NCBI GenBank assembly: GCA_020226215.1
Contig: CM035231.1
Coordinates: 52,170,876-52,234,875 of the forward strand
Source: Sindora glabra
Taxonomy: Eukaryota > Streptophyta > Magnoliopsida > Fabales > Fabaceae
DNA length: 64,000 nt
Reading direction: 5' to 3'
A model generated the notes under the pieces. The model was not told the origin of the DNA. It did no database searches and saw only the letters and a program-made list of their open reading frames with translations. Within the stretch, counting starts at the first letter, position 1, and every line of letters begins with the position of its first letter. Below are positions 52,059 through 64,000 of the stretch, in pieces. Both the position numbers and the translations under genes were made by a program.

Positions 52059-54321
52059 ATGTGTTCACTGCTAATGATTCTGAGCCTCATCTAGTTAATG
52101 GAATTACAGCTTCGTGTAAACTGAAAGAAGTGTGAGACCGTGATCTTATATATATATACCTCGTATTTGTAACTTAATAATTACGATAATATAAATGGGC
52201 CAAATCGTTCCATTGGGAGGTTTTATACCTATTCGTTTGCTCCGTATTGCGGTCTATGGCTAAACAGCTTGATGGGTATCTAATAAGATATTTTACTTGT
52301 GTCTATTGCTTTTAGATGGGGTTCAATTCGCAGAATGTTTTAACATTCATTAAGGGAAAATTAGTTATGTCAGTGACTTTAATATGATAATTTCTTTTTA
52401 TTTCTTTCTTTAAAGGATGATACAATACAATAGGTTTGGAATTTTTTTTGAAAGAAGATATATTTGTACATAAAAATATAAAAAAATAATATTTTTATAT
52501 TAAAAAGGAAATTATAATATAAAATATAATACTAGTATGAAATATAATTATGGAAGTGATTTAATGGTGAAAATTTATAATTTTATAAAAGGAAAAATGT
52601 CATATATATTTAATACTATAATAATAATTTAAATAAATTACATTTACTTTATTTTAAAAATTAATTTAATAATAATAATAATAATAATATGACTAATGAT
52701 AAATATTCTTTATAAAGGTAAAAGGTGCAAAGTAATAAACAAACAATTAACTTATACATAACTTATTCTTAGATAGGATTATAGTATTTTATACATAACT
52801 TATTCTTAGATAAGATTATAGTATTTAATAACAATCAAGGGTAGCAACCAAATTTTATTTTAAATAAAGAATATATTAATTGTTAAAATATAATATATTA
52901 AATAATAAAATATAATAAAGCATAAAATATTTTTATATATATTTTAATAAATTTTTAGATGTTAAATTTTAAGATTTAATTTATTATGTGTTAAAAAATT
53001 TTAATTATTTATGTAGTTTTAAATAAAAATATGATTTATTATATTATTTTTTTATAATAAAAAATGTTAATAAGGGTATTTTTAAAATAATTTCAAAATT
53101 TTTAAAAATATCAAATATGAACTAAACATAGAAACATGTGAAAATTTGGTAAAATATTCTCAAAAAAAATTATAGTGAACCAAAAATAAGAATATTATAT
53201 TTCTATTAATTAAATTCTCAAAAATCATATTTTTAAAAATATATATTTTTCTAAGAACATAAAATTTCATAAACTAAACGCTACCTTAAAAAATATAAAT
53301 GAATGTCAAATTAGTTATGCTAGTGAAATGCCTCTTTTCTTTGAAAGGAAACTAGACAACTATAAGTAGAGGAGTTGTGTTAACATTGTGTGATTGAACT
53401 AATATTAATAGAAAATGAAGAAAGTAAATTATTATAAATTTATTTTTATTTTTAAAGATATGTATAATTTATTAGGATTCTTTTAGAGGTGATGTATCTT
53501 TAATTGAGTTTCTTGCTTATTAGAGGGTAAAGAACTATTTTATAGCTTTTGATTAAAAAAAAATCGAAGAATGTGAATCTAATGAATAACAATAAATTAA
53601 GAAAATTAAATTTATAATTACTCATCCTTTATTTTCTTATCAAGTGTTGCAATTCATAATTTTACCCTCTAAGCCTTGCATTTTAAAACTTACACCTCGG
53701 AGAATCAAATTTAATATATTTTATTCTCTAAAATGCATCTTTCACTCTACTCTTCAAAATTCATGCAAGGAATTTTTATCAATATATTTTTTTTCTCTTG
53801 TAATAACAATATTATGCTATCGTGGGTATAACATTTCATCTTTGTACATCTCGGAGTATAACTAATTAAAAAAAATGTTTATACATAGACGAGAGGTTGT
53901 TCCTCCACCCTCTTCTTAGTTGTAGTGTAGAGAGAGCATTTCACCATTTTTGACAACACTGCTCAAAATAAAATTGACAGAACATTTGGCGGAAGCGACA
54001 TAGTTCTGTAGTCCTAAAATACTATTTAAGTTCCGGGTCAAACAGTATTTACAAAAAACACTTGTTCCCCTCCCAAAAAAAAAAAATTGCTATTGGAGTA
54101 CTTACAGCCTAGGTTACAAAATGCTAGGTTCTCATATAGCATTTGGATATTCAATATATTTACACAGACAACATCTATTCTTGCTATTTGCAAACTTATT
54201 TCACAAAGACAGGTTCATGAACAAGTCATATTCCTCATGACTACATTCTACACGAATGTTCATAGCACTAGAGAGCAATCAGCCAATTGCTAAAATGATG
54301 CAAGCCTAAGAAGGTTTAAAA
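52059..54321. other. Spacer between two convergent genes
   Basis: Begins with the UBC32 3' UTR (to about 52200) and ends with the 3' UTR of the next gene (from about 54100). The middle is AT-rich. A near-perfect direct repeat (AACTTATACATAACTTATTCTTAGATA and its copy starting 43 bp later; given in part) lies at about 52748-52830. No further gene seen. Confidence 0.5.
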
Positions 54322-57300
54322 TCAGCAGGCAATTAGAGGCTGCATCTTTTCATGTATTGCTCTGTAACAATTGAGACTGCAAAGGGGAAGCTTTGACTTT
54401 GAATCTCGATACTTGGATACATTAGAGCAGTTTGGTCCGGCACATTTTTCCCGAGGAGGAGGATATCTGAAACAGTCCATGCCATACATTAATTAAAACC
54501 ATTGAGACAACGCAAGTTTCAGAAGCGTAAGTATCAAACTGGCTATAAATTAAATAATGATAACAATAATGAAAACTCCACATGGAAGAATGAGAGCTGC
54601 AAACCAATACCTGTTAGGCACCACCTGGAAGATACTTGGTAAACCAATGTCTTCGGAAAAAGTGACCACTGTTCCATAGGGACCCATATTCCATCGAACA
54701 GTGTTTGATCCAAGATTGCAGGAGCTTGTAGATCTTTCCTGCACAATCAATATGTTAGAATTTAGAAGACAACACGCTTGCTATAAAGTTGAGTTTCAAG
54801 ACCTGTGCCTCCAATTGCTTTTTCATCTTTTCCTCTTTCTTCTTCCTCGTAGAATCTTGACCAAGTATTTTTCTGATGGCCTCGGCCTAGAACCAAAAAA
54901 AAATTGTGAGAATTCCTTGATGGTATATTTGAATGGAGGAGAATGGAGGATAAGAGAAAAGTAGAGATTATACAATAATCTTTCCCGTTGTTTGGGAGTT
55001 TTGGTGAAGGAAGGCAAGGGAACGAGGGATTATGAGTAATCTTCCACACCCCTCCAACAATAGCATTTTGGTACTCCTCCAATTTGGGGGATTTTTGGAG
55101 GGTTTTTTATATATCTAAACAAGGGGAAGGGAGGTCATCTCTTACCCATCTATCCTTCTCCCTACCCTTACCTCACATTCTCTTTTGTTATCTTCTCTTC
55201 CGTTCCTCTTCTAACTCCCAAACAAACTGCAAGACCAAACTAGGACAACCTGTGGTCTAGAACTTGCATGCTGCATACCATTCCTATCCTATTGTTTCCG
55301 CTCCTACATCTAAGCTAAATAACTAAAGAAATCACAGTTCATATACAAACCTCAGCCTCTCTAGCTGCCTTCTCTGATTGCAATTTACGTCTCTGTGCTG
55401 CCTCAGCTTTTTTAAGTTGCTGTTCCATTTCAGACAATTTTCCCTTTTTCCCTTTTCATCAATAAAGCAATAACAATATGGTTCAATAAACATCCGTAAA
55501 TGGAAGTATAAAATGTAATTTGGGGATCTAATTATACAATTCAATCATGGCTTTTGAGAGAACAATGTGAATATGAATTATGATACATTGTTAGGAACAA
55601 GTGTTTCTAATACGTTCTCTACCAAGGATAAAGTATGTTGCAAATAGTATATTAAGAAGCATGATTACATTTTTTTTTCTTGTATAGGGGGGATGAAAGA
55701 GTGACTAGAGCTTTTAATTTCATATTAATTAGCCTATTACAGCAGTCTTACTAGTCCTGGCATTATTGGTAAGATTTAACAAGCAAACCATAAGAATTTC
55801 AGAAAATAATAACTTGCTAAAACTTCACCTCCTCTTCTAAATTTTTCTTGACCAGTATAAATTTCAAAAAGTTTTGAATGCCTTTCTCATGCATCATTTA
55901 AGGGAAATCCTTAGCAAAAAGAGTTTCACTATCAAAAGCAAGACATAATTCTTAGTGTCATCTGCTTCAACTCAATGATTAACATTACATTAGTACTTTA
56001 CACATACAAGAAACCAAAAATGATCATAAAACAAAAAGAGCGACACCAGGCATAAATTAAAAAACAAAAACCAAAAAAATGCTTACTTTGAGAAGATCTG
56101 GGAATTAAAGCATCTGACACATTGATAATGCTCACATCTGAACCAGATAGAAGATCTTTGCAAGAGTCAACTGACTGACTATGATTCATCAGGAAATCAA
56201 TAGATCCCTTCTTTGGTTTCTTCCTCTCAAATATAGACTCATCATCTGATGTCAAATCTTCTTCCACATAGTCTTGATCCTCATATTTCCTTTTCAACTT
56301 TAACTTCCCTTTACCATCCTTACCAGAACCTGTTATATAGTGATCAACCAAACCCTTCTCCGTAACCTTAAAGGCACCACGTCTTTTTCTAATTGCTAAA
56401 TTATCTTTATTACGAGTAACAGAAAATTTTGAATCATCAAGTCTTTCAAGGTACTGTAGTTCTGCATCTTCATTCTCTTCATCACTAAATCCAATGTCCA
56501 GGTGGCGTTTCTTAGGAATGCGCTTGCTCTTACGGACTGACTCATTTTTCACAATTATACTTTCTCCAGATGTCTTTCCTCCACATAAATGATCCTCAGC
56601 CATAAAACCATAATCAGTACTAGAGGATTTCTGTGATTGGTCTTCAAGGTCTTTCCTCTTATCTGAAACATAGGCATGATTGCCATCTGAATCATCCTGC
56701 ATGCATTTATCAGTAATAGTTAAGAAGATTTTAAGCAGCTTAACAAGTTATAGATGGAAAATACAGCAGCTAGCATATCTCTATTGGAAGTTAACAACTT
56801 GAAATAAATACTGAAGGGTAGTCCAAAGTGCACAGACAACCACTTTTGCAAATAGTGATTACAGCTATCAAAACTTCAAAGGACCAATAAGAATAATGTG
56901 CACTGTTATCCAAATTATTATAAAAAGTAGAGCAAGGGAATCTGTGGTATCAAAACTAATAACATTAGTCAACTTACCTGAAGCTGGGGGTCATCATAAC
57001 AGCTAGAAAAGTTTTCAACAAAAGAACCACCACTGGAAGCATGTCCTGTCTTGGATTTGGTATGAATAGTATGGGTAACACCCCCAAACTTGAGCTTTAG
57101 CTTCTTAAGCTTGTTCTCAGTTCTTAATCCATCAGAGGCAACCATTGTATTCCTCGGACTCTCATGCTCATCATGTTTGCCAACAGTTTCTTCAGGTGAT
57201 GGCAAACCAAAGTAGTTACAAAACAATGCATCAGAATTAGGTCGAGGTCGGCGTGATACCCAAGTCCTTTTTCCTTTCATTCCGGGGCCAACAGTTAGCC

Positions 57301-57322
57301 CAGACCCACCAATACTCTCCAT
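54322..57322 (-). CDS. INO80 complex subunit B-like protein (PAPA-1 region and HIT zinc finger)
   Basis: Six exons on the minus strand: 57322-56978, 56696-56087, 55451-55351, 54886-54803, 54738-54611 and 54466-54322. Together they are 1413 bp, 470 residues, with every junction in phase. The N-terminal half is charged and nuclear-looking (KLKKLKLKFGG at about 72-82, VRKSKRIPKKRH at about 160-171). A PAPA-1-type coiled region follows (MEQQLKKAEAAQRRKLQSEK, then AEAIRKILGQDSTRKKKEEK), and the C-terminus is a HIT zinc finger with CAGPNC...C..NCYRAIH. This domain pair defines plant homologues of INO80 subunit B (yeast Ies2), which couple to the chromatin-remodelling ATPase. The third-exon acceptor (GATGAAAAG) has a weak pyrimidine tract, so that junction is least certain. 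A stop (TAA) lies upstream in frame at about 57370. A 5' leader intron is possible. Intron 3 carries a miniature transposon. Confidence 0.93.
54988..55225. mobile_element. Miniature inverted-repeat element in intron 3 of the INO80B-like gene
   Basis: TTGTTTGGGAGTT (54988-55000) and its exact reverse complement AACTCCCAAACAA (55213-55225) bound 238 bp without coding capacity, purine-rich on one arm and pyrimidine-rich on the other. No clear target duplication could be read, so the superfamily is undecided. Confidence 0.65.
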
Positions 57323-58300
57323 TAACTTTTTCCAACAAACTTGTGGCAGTTGCTTATGAGAATCAAATTACAGCCATTATGAGACAATTGAAATCTGCGG
57401 CAAAAATTTACAGGAAGGGAAATCTTTAACAAAACCTTAAACAATACAAGACCCATATTTAGTAAATAAAAAAGGGCAAGATCAAAGAAACTACACAAAT
57501 AATAAGCAAAATTAACGAGAGACGAAACTCAGTAGCCAATTATAGTCAACAAGCAACCAGGCATCAAATAAATCTTATGAATTTGACACGTAATTTTCTC
57601 AATATTGACTAGCCCTCCTAGAAATACGGGTGAATTAACAGAAACCACTGACTTGTAAATTCCTTGCAATTTTGACCTCACTTCTTAGTAACCACAGCGA
57701 AGAAAATTTCGAGCAGCACTGGATTTGTCCATCACACCTACCATGCAAAGTAACGAAAATAGTAAAAAATCTAGTTTCAGGTGGGGAAAACACATATGAT
57801 TTTTAGATAAACGGAAATTTACCACATTTTCCATCAGATTTCTACCGAAAATTTTGGTTCCAAACAAACGCAGCATGAGTCCGAGTAAATGTAACAGATA
57901 AACTGAAATGCGATGATGATAAATGCAAAAATTTAGTTGAAAAGCACAAAGAAAACCCTGGTTGAGCCGAGCAGATATGCTGTAAATTCACTCTCAGCAC
58001 GTACAAGAATGAAAAGTAGCTGCAGCAGTAGAGACAGAGTGCTGGGGTTTAAAACTTTGTGCAGAAAGCAAAAGGGAAATCAAAAGAGCAAGCGAGGGAG
58101 AAAGAATTACTGTTTAGAGTCGCCGGAGAGAATCTTCCGCCGGGAGTACCATTTTTTCACAAGGTCCGACTAACGGTAAGACTGGCAAGAGACGACAAAC
58201 CGGAGTTCTCTTCTCGGTGGGTCAAAGATGGATGGATAAGGTGTGCCTGGGCTTGGGCTAATGGGTTTAAGATTCATCTGGCCCCGGGTTGAAGGGAATG
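57323..58300 (-). promoter_or_regulatory. 5' leader and promoter region of the INO80B-like gene
   Basis: Less AT-rich than the intergenic DNA, with sequence around 58090-58290 that looks like a transcribed GC-richer leader (CGCCGGAGAGAATCTTCCGC). Leader exons and an intron up to the ATG at 57322 are likely but splice sites could not be fixed. Short frames on either strand are without family match. Confidence 0.45.
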
Positions 58301-60837
58301 TGGTCCTCCTTGAAATTTATAATTTTTAAGAATTGATTTTATAGCAATAACAGTAAAAAGTAAGTATTTACTATTTTAAGTGTTGTTATATTTTAAGTCC
58401 AAATGAAATAAATTCTAATAAAATCTTTATTAAATTTAAAAAATTTTATAACATTACAAATATAATTAAAATTGAAATAATAACTAAAATGAAATAAAAT
58501 AAAGTATGGCAAAATTAAATACCTCTTTAAAGAAATTATTAAAAAATAAAATAAAATTTCATTTTAATCATGTCAAAAGTGACGATGACTTTCTGTTTAA
58601 ATGTTTGAATAAAATATAAAGTATAGAAGTGTCAAAATAGATTAGATTTAACATATCAACCTAAAATTAGTATAATTTTATCTGTTCTGAGATTAGAACT
58701 GGTATGAAAAACGATAATAATGACCTGATTTGGTAAGGGATTAAGATTGATTAACTCAATTTGGTAAAAGATTGGAACTGATAAGTGTTACTCTATCAGA
58801 TTATTAGATTAATTCATTAGCCTAATAATAGTAATAAGTAATAAATAATTAATTTATCATATGTTTAATTTTTATATAGATATTAAAATAATAATTTCGA
58901 TATATTAAAATTATACTTTAATGTATATAATATTAAAATTATGTATATGAGTAATATTAAATAATTTTTAATATTAAAATTGATAAATTTATATATTTAA
59001 TGTTGTCAATATATATTATATTATTATATAAGTTTATCAAAATAAATAATCATATTAAAATTTGAATTGATACTTTAATATTAAAATTTTGAATTATTTA
59101 AAAATTTTAAATAAATAATTTTGATATTAATTTTAAATATATCATATACATATATAATATAATATATTATTATTTATTTTTATTATTATATATAAATCAT
59201 TATAATTATTTTATTAACATATTATTATATTAATTATTTATTTATATATATTTGATAATATATATAAATTATTAAATATATTTATTTTTATATATAATAC
59301 ATTGAACTTGATCAATATATTTATTTTATTAAATAAAATAAATATATAATATAAAATTATTAATCAATATAAAATTTAAATTATTTTATTATATTTATAT
59401 ATTATTAAATGTAAATTCACTCATTTACTAAATTTTAATGATATATATTTATTTTATTTAATAATATTTATTTTTATTACATATAATATATATATATATC
59501 ACTCAATGACATATATAATAAAATTTTAAATCATAATAATAATATATAATTATATTTAACAAATAATAATAAATTTTAATTAATTAATGATATATAAATA
59601 ATAATAAATAATATGATAATAATAATAAAATCTAACCAATTATAAAAAATTTTCCAAATCTATCTCATAAAAGTTAATTTGAGACTAAAATTAAGATTGA
59701 TATTATCATAATTCAATTTAGAATTGACTTAGTAAAAATATTGCCCGACCTAAAATTAATCCAATATACAATTTTATTCCGATGGTCGAGCGACAAGTGG
59801 ACAAAATAGAAAATGGGGGGGGGGGGGAACTTGGTCACTTATCAGCGATGTGACAATATATAATAATAGCAAAACTAACGAATGGATTGCTGAGAAATAC
59901 TTTCATAATGATGGAAGAGCTCGTTTGTTCCGGTAGTATCCGGGGTAAAACTGGACGGAAAGTAAAAGTTTTTTGAATTATTTGATATAATTGTTAAAAT
60001 AGAGAAATTAGAATTTTTCAAAAATTTTATTTTTTATAAATTATGATTTAGGGAAAATTGTTTATCTATACTCCACGGTAAAAAGAACTTGTCATGCTTT
60101 TCACAGATATAATCTTTTATCCTTAACTTTTGAATACTATAATATATATAATTTATTAATATAAATATAATTTATTAATTATGAAATATAAATTTACTTA
60201 TTCAAATGTGATTATTAAATATATAAAATATAGCTATTTTCATAATTGTAGAATAAAGAGAATTAGCATTATATAAAATAAAAATTAAATATTATATCAT
60301 ATATATTATTATAATAATGGTAATTTAATTTTAAGTATAATTATATTTAGTATATATATCATATTATTTTAAATTTATTATCTTTATTATTTTTATGTTT
60401 AATCAAAAATAAAAAATTTTGTATCTTTTTATCTATTTTATATAAATTTGATAAGAGTTAATTATTTATTATATTAATTATTTAACTAACATTTTTTCAT
60501 TTAAATTATATTCTGTATTAATTATATTGATACAATTTAATATATATATATATATATATATAATACATATTAATTTTTTATATAAATCTATTTTATTTTT
60601 ATAGCAAATTAAAAAATAAGTAATTACTAATATAAAAAAATTATGATGGAGATAGAAATTAGGAATATTGTTTAAAAAATAACTAGAGAGAATAAAAAAT
60701 CTATTGATAATTTTTATTTTTATATTACAATTTTAAAAAATATATTAATTATTTTGATAATACTTCTTAAAGGCTTTGCTTCCTCCATGAATCAAATGAT
60801 TTCTAATGTTGCAATTTCTATCCGCGGCCAACTTAAG
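58301..60837. other. Highly AT-rich spacer
   Basis: No gene was found. 58840-59640 is almost pure A and T. A run of 13 G lies at 59815-59827, and a (TA)n tract at about 60540-60562. Confidence 0.6.
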
Positions 60838-60968
60838 ACTAATCCTACGGGAAACTAAATAAGTTGCTAGTAACAAACAGGGAGGGAAGGGGAATGCAGT
60901 TTCAATCGAAGGTCCTACTTGATCCTAATCCCATGAGAAACCAAATAAGCCGTTAGTAATGATCAGGG
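60838..60968. repeat. Direct repeat, about 87-bp period
   Basis: The segment around 60838 (CTAATCCTACGGGAAACTAA...GCTAGTAACAAACAGGG) recurs around 60925 (CTAATCCCATGAGAAACCAA...GTTAGTAATGATCAGGG) with scattered substitutions. An insert between the shared parts is GC-richer. No coding role is apparent. Confidence 0.7.
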
Positions 60969-61501
60969 GGTGATGGTGGGGACCAGCAAGGCCTCAATAT
61001 CAAATTTTTGATATTTTTATTTTTATGCATAGCATTTTCAGGCCTGTTATTCAAAATAAAAAATAAAAATCGTATATAATTTATCACAATTTTAGTACTT
61101 GAATTTTTAGTATTAAAAACTTTGACTTCGCCACTGATAACGAAGAATTCTTGTGTACTCAAATTTTAGAAATGAACTCTATATATAAGAGTAAACAATA
61201 ATTATTCTTTTATATATCTAAAACCAGAAGCGAGAATATCACAATTTTATTTAAAGGGTGTAAGCTGTGCAATAGGTTATAATTTCTTTATCATGGAATG
61301 TGAATATGAGAAGCGAAATAAAAAAAACATGCGGAACTAGTATAATTAAAGAGTAAAGTATACCATCGTCAACTAATGGGTTCGATGGTAGTAAATTGAA
61401 TTTTAAAATATTTCAAATTTATAAAAATTCTAAATTTGATTTCTAACGACATTACTATTACAAATTGTTTATCATTTATTATTCTCATTCCAAACAAATC
61501 C

Positions 61502-61557
<56 letters not shown>

Positions 61558-63683
61558 TTACCTGAGTGCAAACAAAAGTAAAGTACGCCTCAAACAAATA
61601 TGGAGTTCACATTATAAAGCTATGCACCGCTAAAAACAATCTTCAACGGGGTATCCATACCGAACTACTACTGTAGTACGCCTCTTAAATTGTGTGTGCG
61701 CCGTGATCAAAGAGCAGCTGCCCACTATTTAATTAAAGAAAGCAGTAGCAATGCAATTGCTGGCCATATTGTTAACCAAACTATCCAAATATCAATTATT
61801 GAACAATCCATGGTCATATCCGACATGATTTTGAAAGTCAAGTATCATCCATTGCAAAACTATCATTGGTTATTTGATAGTTACATATGATGTATAACAT
61901 ATTAAATTTGATTATTTAGATAATTTAAATTAATTTTTCAAGTTATGCAATTGTTCTAAATAGTAAAATTTGAAGCCCAATTAATAATATTAAAATATTT
62001 ATCAACTGTATTTCAACTAGTGTACATCTTAAATCAAAAGATAAGAATATGCTAAAATATTTTAGTGATGGAGATTATGAAGTTTCACAACAATTTTGAA
62101 ACTTAAGTATGATAAATAAAATACCAAATTTTGATTAGCTTTTGAAATTATTTAGTTTAGTAATAATATTAAAATTGATCAATTGACCCATAATTAATCA
62201 GCCCAATGTTTCCTTACATAAGTACAACCCCTTTCATTTCTTGAATAAGTGGCCCGTATAAATCAATTGAATTTTATTTATTGTTTAAAAATCCAATCCA
62301 ATCATTAATCTAGTAAAATAAATAAGTCAAGGTTGAACCAGTTCAATTAATTGAACCAAATAATTAAATCAATTAATGCATTTTTTATATATAAAATTAT
62401 ATATTATATATATAATTAAATTTATTTAATTTATACAAGTATATTTTCAAAACATAACAAATAAAAATCAATCTTATCATAGTTACAATCATCTAATACA
62501 ATTTTAAAGTCATATATTAAATTTTATACTTCATTTCAATTTATTAAAAATTTTAAATTTATTATTATAAATATAAACATCAACTATAAAATAAGAATGA
62601 TTCAATGATATATTATATAAAATATAAACATTTACTTATAATTAAAAAATTATTTGATCTTATATTTGGAAATTAGAAATAATATGGTTTACATAAATGA
62701 AAGACATATAAAGCTAAAGCATATGCTAGCACAAGTGGCTACAAAATAAAACTTGCGCCGGACCGTTTTGTGTTCAACACTTATAGAGGTAAATTTTGTA
62801 CCAATTCAACGGATCTAACGGTTCATACGAGTTTTAAGGTTCATCTAAACTAGACTAAGGTTGAATTGCTAATTGAATTGGTTGAACGAACTGATTCGAT
62901 CCGAATTTTAAATATTGACTATAACTTAATCAAAGCTAATTCAAAAGCTTTTCCTTTTTATTATAATCATACCTAGATCTTAATCATTAACATCATAAGA
63001 AGCTTGGGTTAGTCTAACATATCTGAAACCTCATCGGTAGCACTTCATCTCGCGAAAAGCACTAACCCTCTTAAGGTCTCAACACAAATCAAGCTCAATG
63101 GAATTTATTGAAATGTATCCGGCGAACCCTTTCTGCCATGTACACTTAACTCTCTCTTTGCGATGCAAACAGTCAGAGCGGGACCGGATCAAGACAAAAT
63201 CGACCAGAAATCTTAGAAGATATCATTCAAACTTGACCATAGTCTTTGAGTTAATCTTTTACGTCATGCTACAGTTCCTCGTGTTTCTGTTGTGTACGGG
63301 TTCACTTCATCAACTGCACAGATCTTTTGGCTACTAGAAGCAGTCACAAAAGCCATATCTCGCCACTAAACATTAAAAATTTTATAAATACACTAGTCCT
63401 GACAAATTTATTTCCCCATTACTTCCTCAGAGTACTGAGAAAAATTACCAACATCATGGGGAATGCAGTTTAGTAAGCATAAAATAAATGCACGCAAAGC
63501 CCCCATGTGCAGTGTATACACTTAAAATACATCGGAAATATGCACAAGGTTTTAAGAAATTTGTTTCTCACTGTAGATATTGTCACTTTAAGACCAACCA
63601 AAAAGGAAAAAAAACCACAGTTTTACAGCTCAACCAGAAACAAGTTATTCCTTGAGCAGAACATTAGGTTCAGAAATCAAGCT
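60969..63683. other. Spacer and 3' flank of the universal stress protein gene
   Basis: Includes a (TA)n microsatellite at 61504-61553. The region 62300-62900 has several GGTTGAAC/GTTCAATT motifs in both orientations that may be remnants of an inverted-repeat transposon. A GC-richer block at 62990-63360 is unassigned. The last few hundred bases are probably the 3' UTR of the gene that ends at 63684. Confidence 0.45.
61504..61553. repeat. (TA)n microsatellite
   Basis: About 50 bp of uninterrupted alternating A and T. Similar shorter tracts occur at 17698-17722, 29197-29254 and 29606-29637. Confidence 0.97.
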
Positions 63684-63768
63684 TCAATGTTGATCAGGAA
63701 TCTTCACCACAGTCACTGGGCATGTGGCATTATTCACTACATAGTTGCTAACACTGCCCATTATTGCC
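63684..63768 (-). CDS. Universal stress protein (UspA-like), last exon only
   Basis: After a good splice acceptor (TTTTTTGTCCACAG), the minus strand reads AIMGSVSNYVVNNATCPVTV, then VKIPDQH and TGA at 63684. GSVS..V...A.CPV.VV is the hallmark C-terminus of plant UspA-domain proteins, where the G-S-V/T-S loop contacts ATP phosphates. Only the final 27 complete codons are inside the window; the remaining exons lie beyond the right edge, so the gene is partial because of the window, not damaged. Such proteins bind ATP and act in stress responses; the substrate is unknown. Confidence 0.8.
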
Positions 63769-64000
63769 CTGTGGACAAAAACGACATGATTAATGAATTT
63801 CAAGAAAACTCCATGAATTCAAGGTTTCATTTGTTCTTGTAAAAAACATCTTTGGTGACAATATAGTTATAGATTGTTAAAATTGTGAAAAATATTCTAC
63901 ACATTTCATGCTAACTATAGACAATTTAATGAAAATCATTTTCCAAAAAGAAGAAGTTTTTTTTTTCCCTTGCGAAAAACAAACAAATCATAAAAGGATA

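Noticed and set aside
54422..55082. Several minus- and plus-strand frames around the last INO80B exons
   Set aside because: They run through introns of the INO80B-like gene; the spliced model with closing phases and a HIT finger explains the region.
62300..62900. Possible transposon defined by GGTTGAAC-type inverted motifs
   Set aside because: Motifs are short and scattered; no pair of ends with a target duplication could be fixed.
63507..63842. 111-codon plus-strand frame at the right edge
   Set aside because: It is antisense to the universal stress protein exon and its UTR.

Overview
This is nuclear DNA of a flowering plant, almost certainly a eudicot. It is strongly AT-rich between genes, the genes have GT-AG introns, the transposons are plant types, and the recognisable proteins (GRAS regulator, UBC32-type E2, INO80-subunit-B-like protein, universal stress protein) are ordinary plant families. 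The species cannot be fixed from the sequence alone.

Layout. Roughly 0-4.8 kb: AT-rich spacer with two small hAT-like non-autonomous transposons and a 99-bp tandem repeat. 4.8-10 kb: a tandem pair of GRAS genes on the minus strand. The one nearer the window start is a wrecked pseudogene; the other is an intact single-exon gene of 590 codons. Their non-coding flanks also match, so the duplication covered more than the coding part. About 11.2-27.5 kb: a decayed PIF/Harbinger DNA transposon with a DDE transposase remnant and a Myb/SANT-like second gene. A 9.3-kb Ty1/copia retrotransposon with 1.6-kb LTRs and a CTAGG target duplication sits inside that second gene, at a probable splice donor. 27.8-35.0 kb: a large non-coding LTR element (LARD type) whose interior is built from diverged repeats and small recurring stem-loops. 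35.9-41.0 kb: an old, heavily mutated copia element with very short LTRs of about 140 bp. 41-48.8 kb: spacer with microsatellites, a third hAT-like element and a 1-kb inverted-terminal-repeat element.

48.9-58.2 kb is the gene-dense part. UBC32 (plus strand, five exons, 310 aa, tail-anchored E2 of ER-associated degradation) lies convergent to a six-exon minus-strand gene for a 470-aa INO80-complex subunit-B-like protein (PAPA-1 region plus HIT zinc finger). The UBC32 promoter carries a full ER stress element, a UPRE-like motif and a G-box within 260 bp of the ATG, plus a 37-codon upstream ORF. The last exon of a universal stress protein gene enters from the right edge on the minus strand.

The two large gene models rest on exon phases that all close without a stop, and on matches to known protein families. 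Transposon boundaries rest on paired LTRs or inverted repeats and on target-site duplications read directly from the sequence. No similarity search was possible.
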